This document shows positions 63,930-64,000 of a stretch of DNA of 64,000 nt, piece by piece. The notes under the pieces are model-generated. The model saw only the letters and a program-made list of their open reading frames with translations, ran no database searches and was not told the DNA's origin. The stretch covers positions 250,342 through 314,341 of the forward strand of contig VXAY01005267.1 in the NCBI GenBank assembly GCA_013399855.1. The letters run 5' to 3'. Position 1 is the first letter of the stretch. Each line of letters begins with the position of its first letter. A program made the translations under genes and the position numbers. Source of the DNA: Oxyruncus cristatus. Taxonomy: Eukaryota > Chordata > Aves > Passeriformes > Cotingidae.

Positions 63930-64000
63930 TGACACTTTTTCAGTAATTAAGTCTGTTGGGTTTGAAGCCTATTAAATTGCTTTTAGAAATAAAACATAGG
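63930..64000. other. Window end, nothing recognised
   Basis: Seventy bases of AT-rich sequence. Confidence 0.5.

Noticed and set aside
1..64000. tRNA, snRNA, Y RNA, rRNA genes, CRISPR arrays, bacterial-type operons
   Set aside because: I looked for B-box-like GGTTCRA words, for U6-like and Y-RNA-like sequence and for regularly spaced direct repeats, and found no credible case. The DNA is vertebrate and non-coding in character.

Overview
This 64 kb window is vertebrate nuclear DNA, almost certainly from a bird. The strongest evidence is a set of CR1 LINE remnants, including 3' ends with the avian TTCTATGATTCT terminus at about 17250 and 60615 and its reverse complement at 31475. The DNA is AT-rich, I see no CpG island by eye, and stop codons are dense in all six frames. 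There are no operon-like arrays and no recognisable conserved protein-coding exon. I read the window as intergenic or deep intronic sequence. A/C-rich two-letter tracts (8346-8443, 63766-63929, and T/G complements at 30311 and 60851) remind me of songbird genomes, but this is only a hint.

Layout. 1-2.7 kb: no recognisable feature. 2.7-5.6 kb: two old minus-strand CR1-clade fragments, one with a readable reverse-transcriptase block. 5.6-16.3 kb: mostly unique sequence with an A/C tract, a possible LTR-like module near 10.1 kb and a 32-bp-stem hairpin at 14.83-14.89 kb. 16.3-17.3 kb: a GC-richer, internally repetitive element followed by a CR1 3' end. 17.3-31.5 kb: mostly unique sequence with a T/G tract and a short CR1 tail. 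31.5-37.5 kb: unique sequence containing a CRE-centred palindrome at 35.68 kb, then a longer minus-strand CR1 fragment. 37.5-51.1 kb: mostly unique sequence. 51.1-51.35 kb: an A-rich tract and a homopyrimidine tract with strong G-quadruplex potential on the minus strand. 52.2-55.9 kb: three unusually long minus-strand open frames of unknown status. 57.7-57.9 kb: a MIR-like fragment. 58.5-59.8 kb: homeodomain/POU-site-rich sequence that could be conserved regulatory DNA. 60.4-64 kb: a CR1 3' end, a 120-bp CTTT microsatellite and A/C-rich low complexity at the end.

No set of genes working together can be described, because no gene could be supported. I found no undescribed system. The observations most worth testing are the hairpin at 14826-14893, the CRE palindrome at 35676-35699 inside an apparently ancient dispersed repeat, the candidate non-coding regulatory blocks, and the cluster of long minus-strand open frames.
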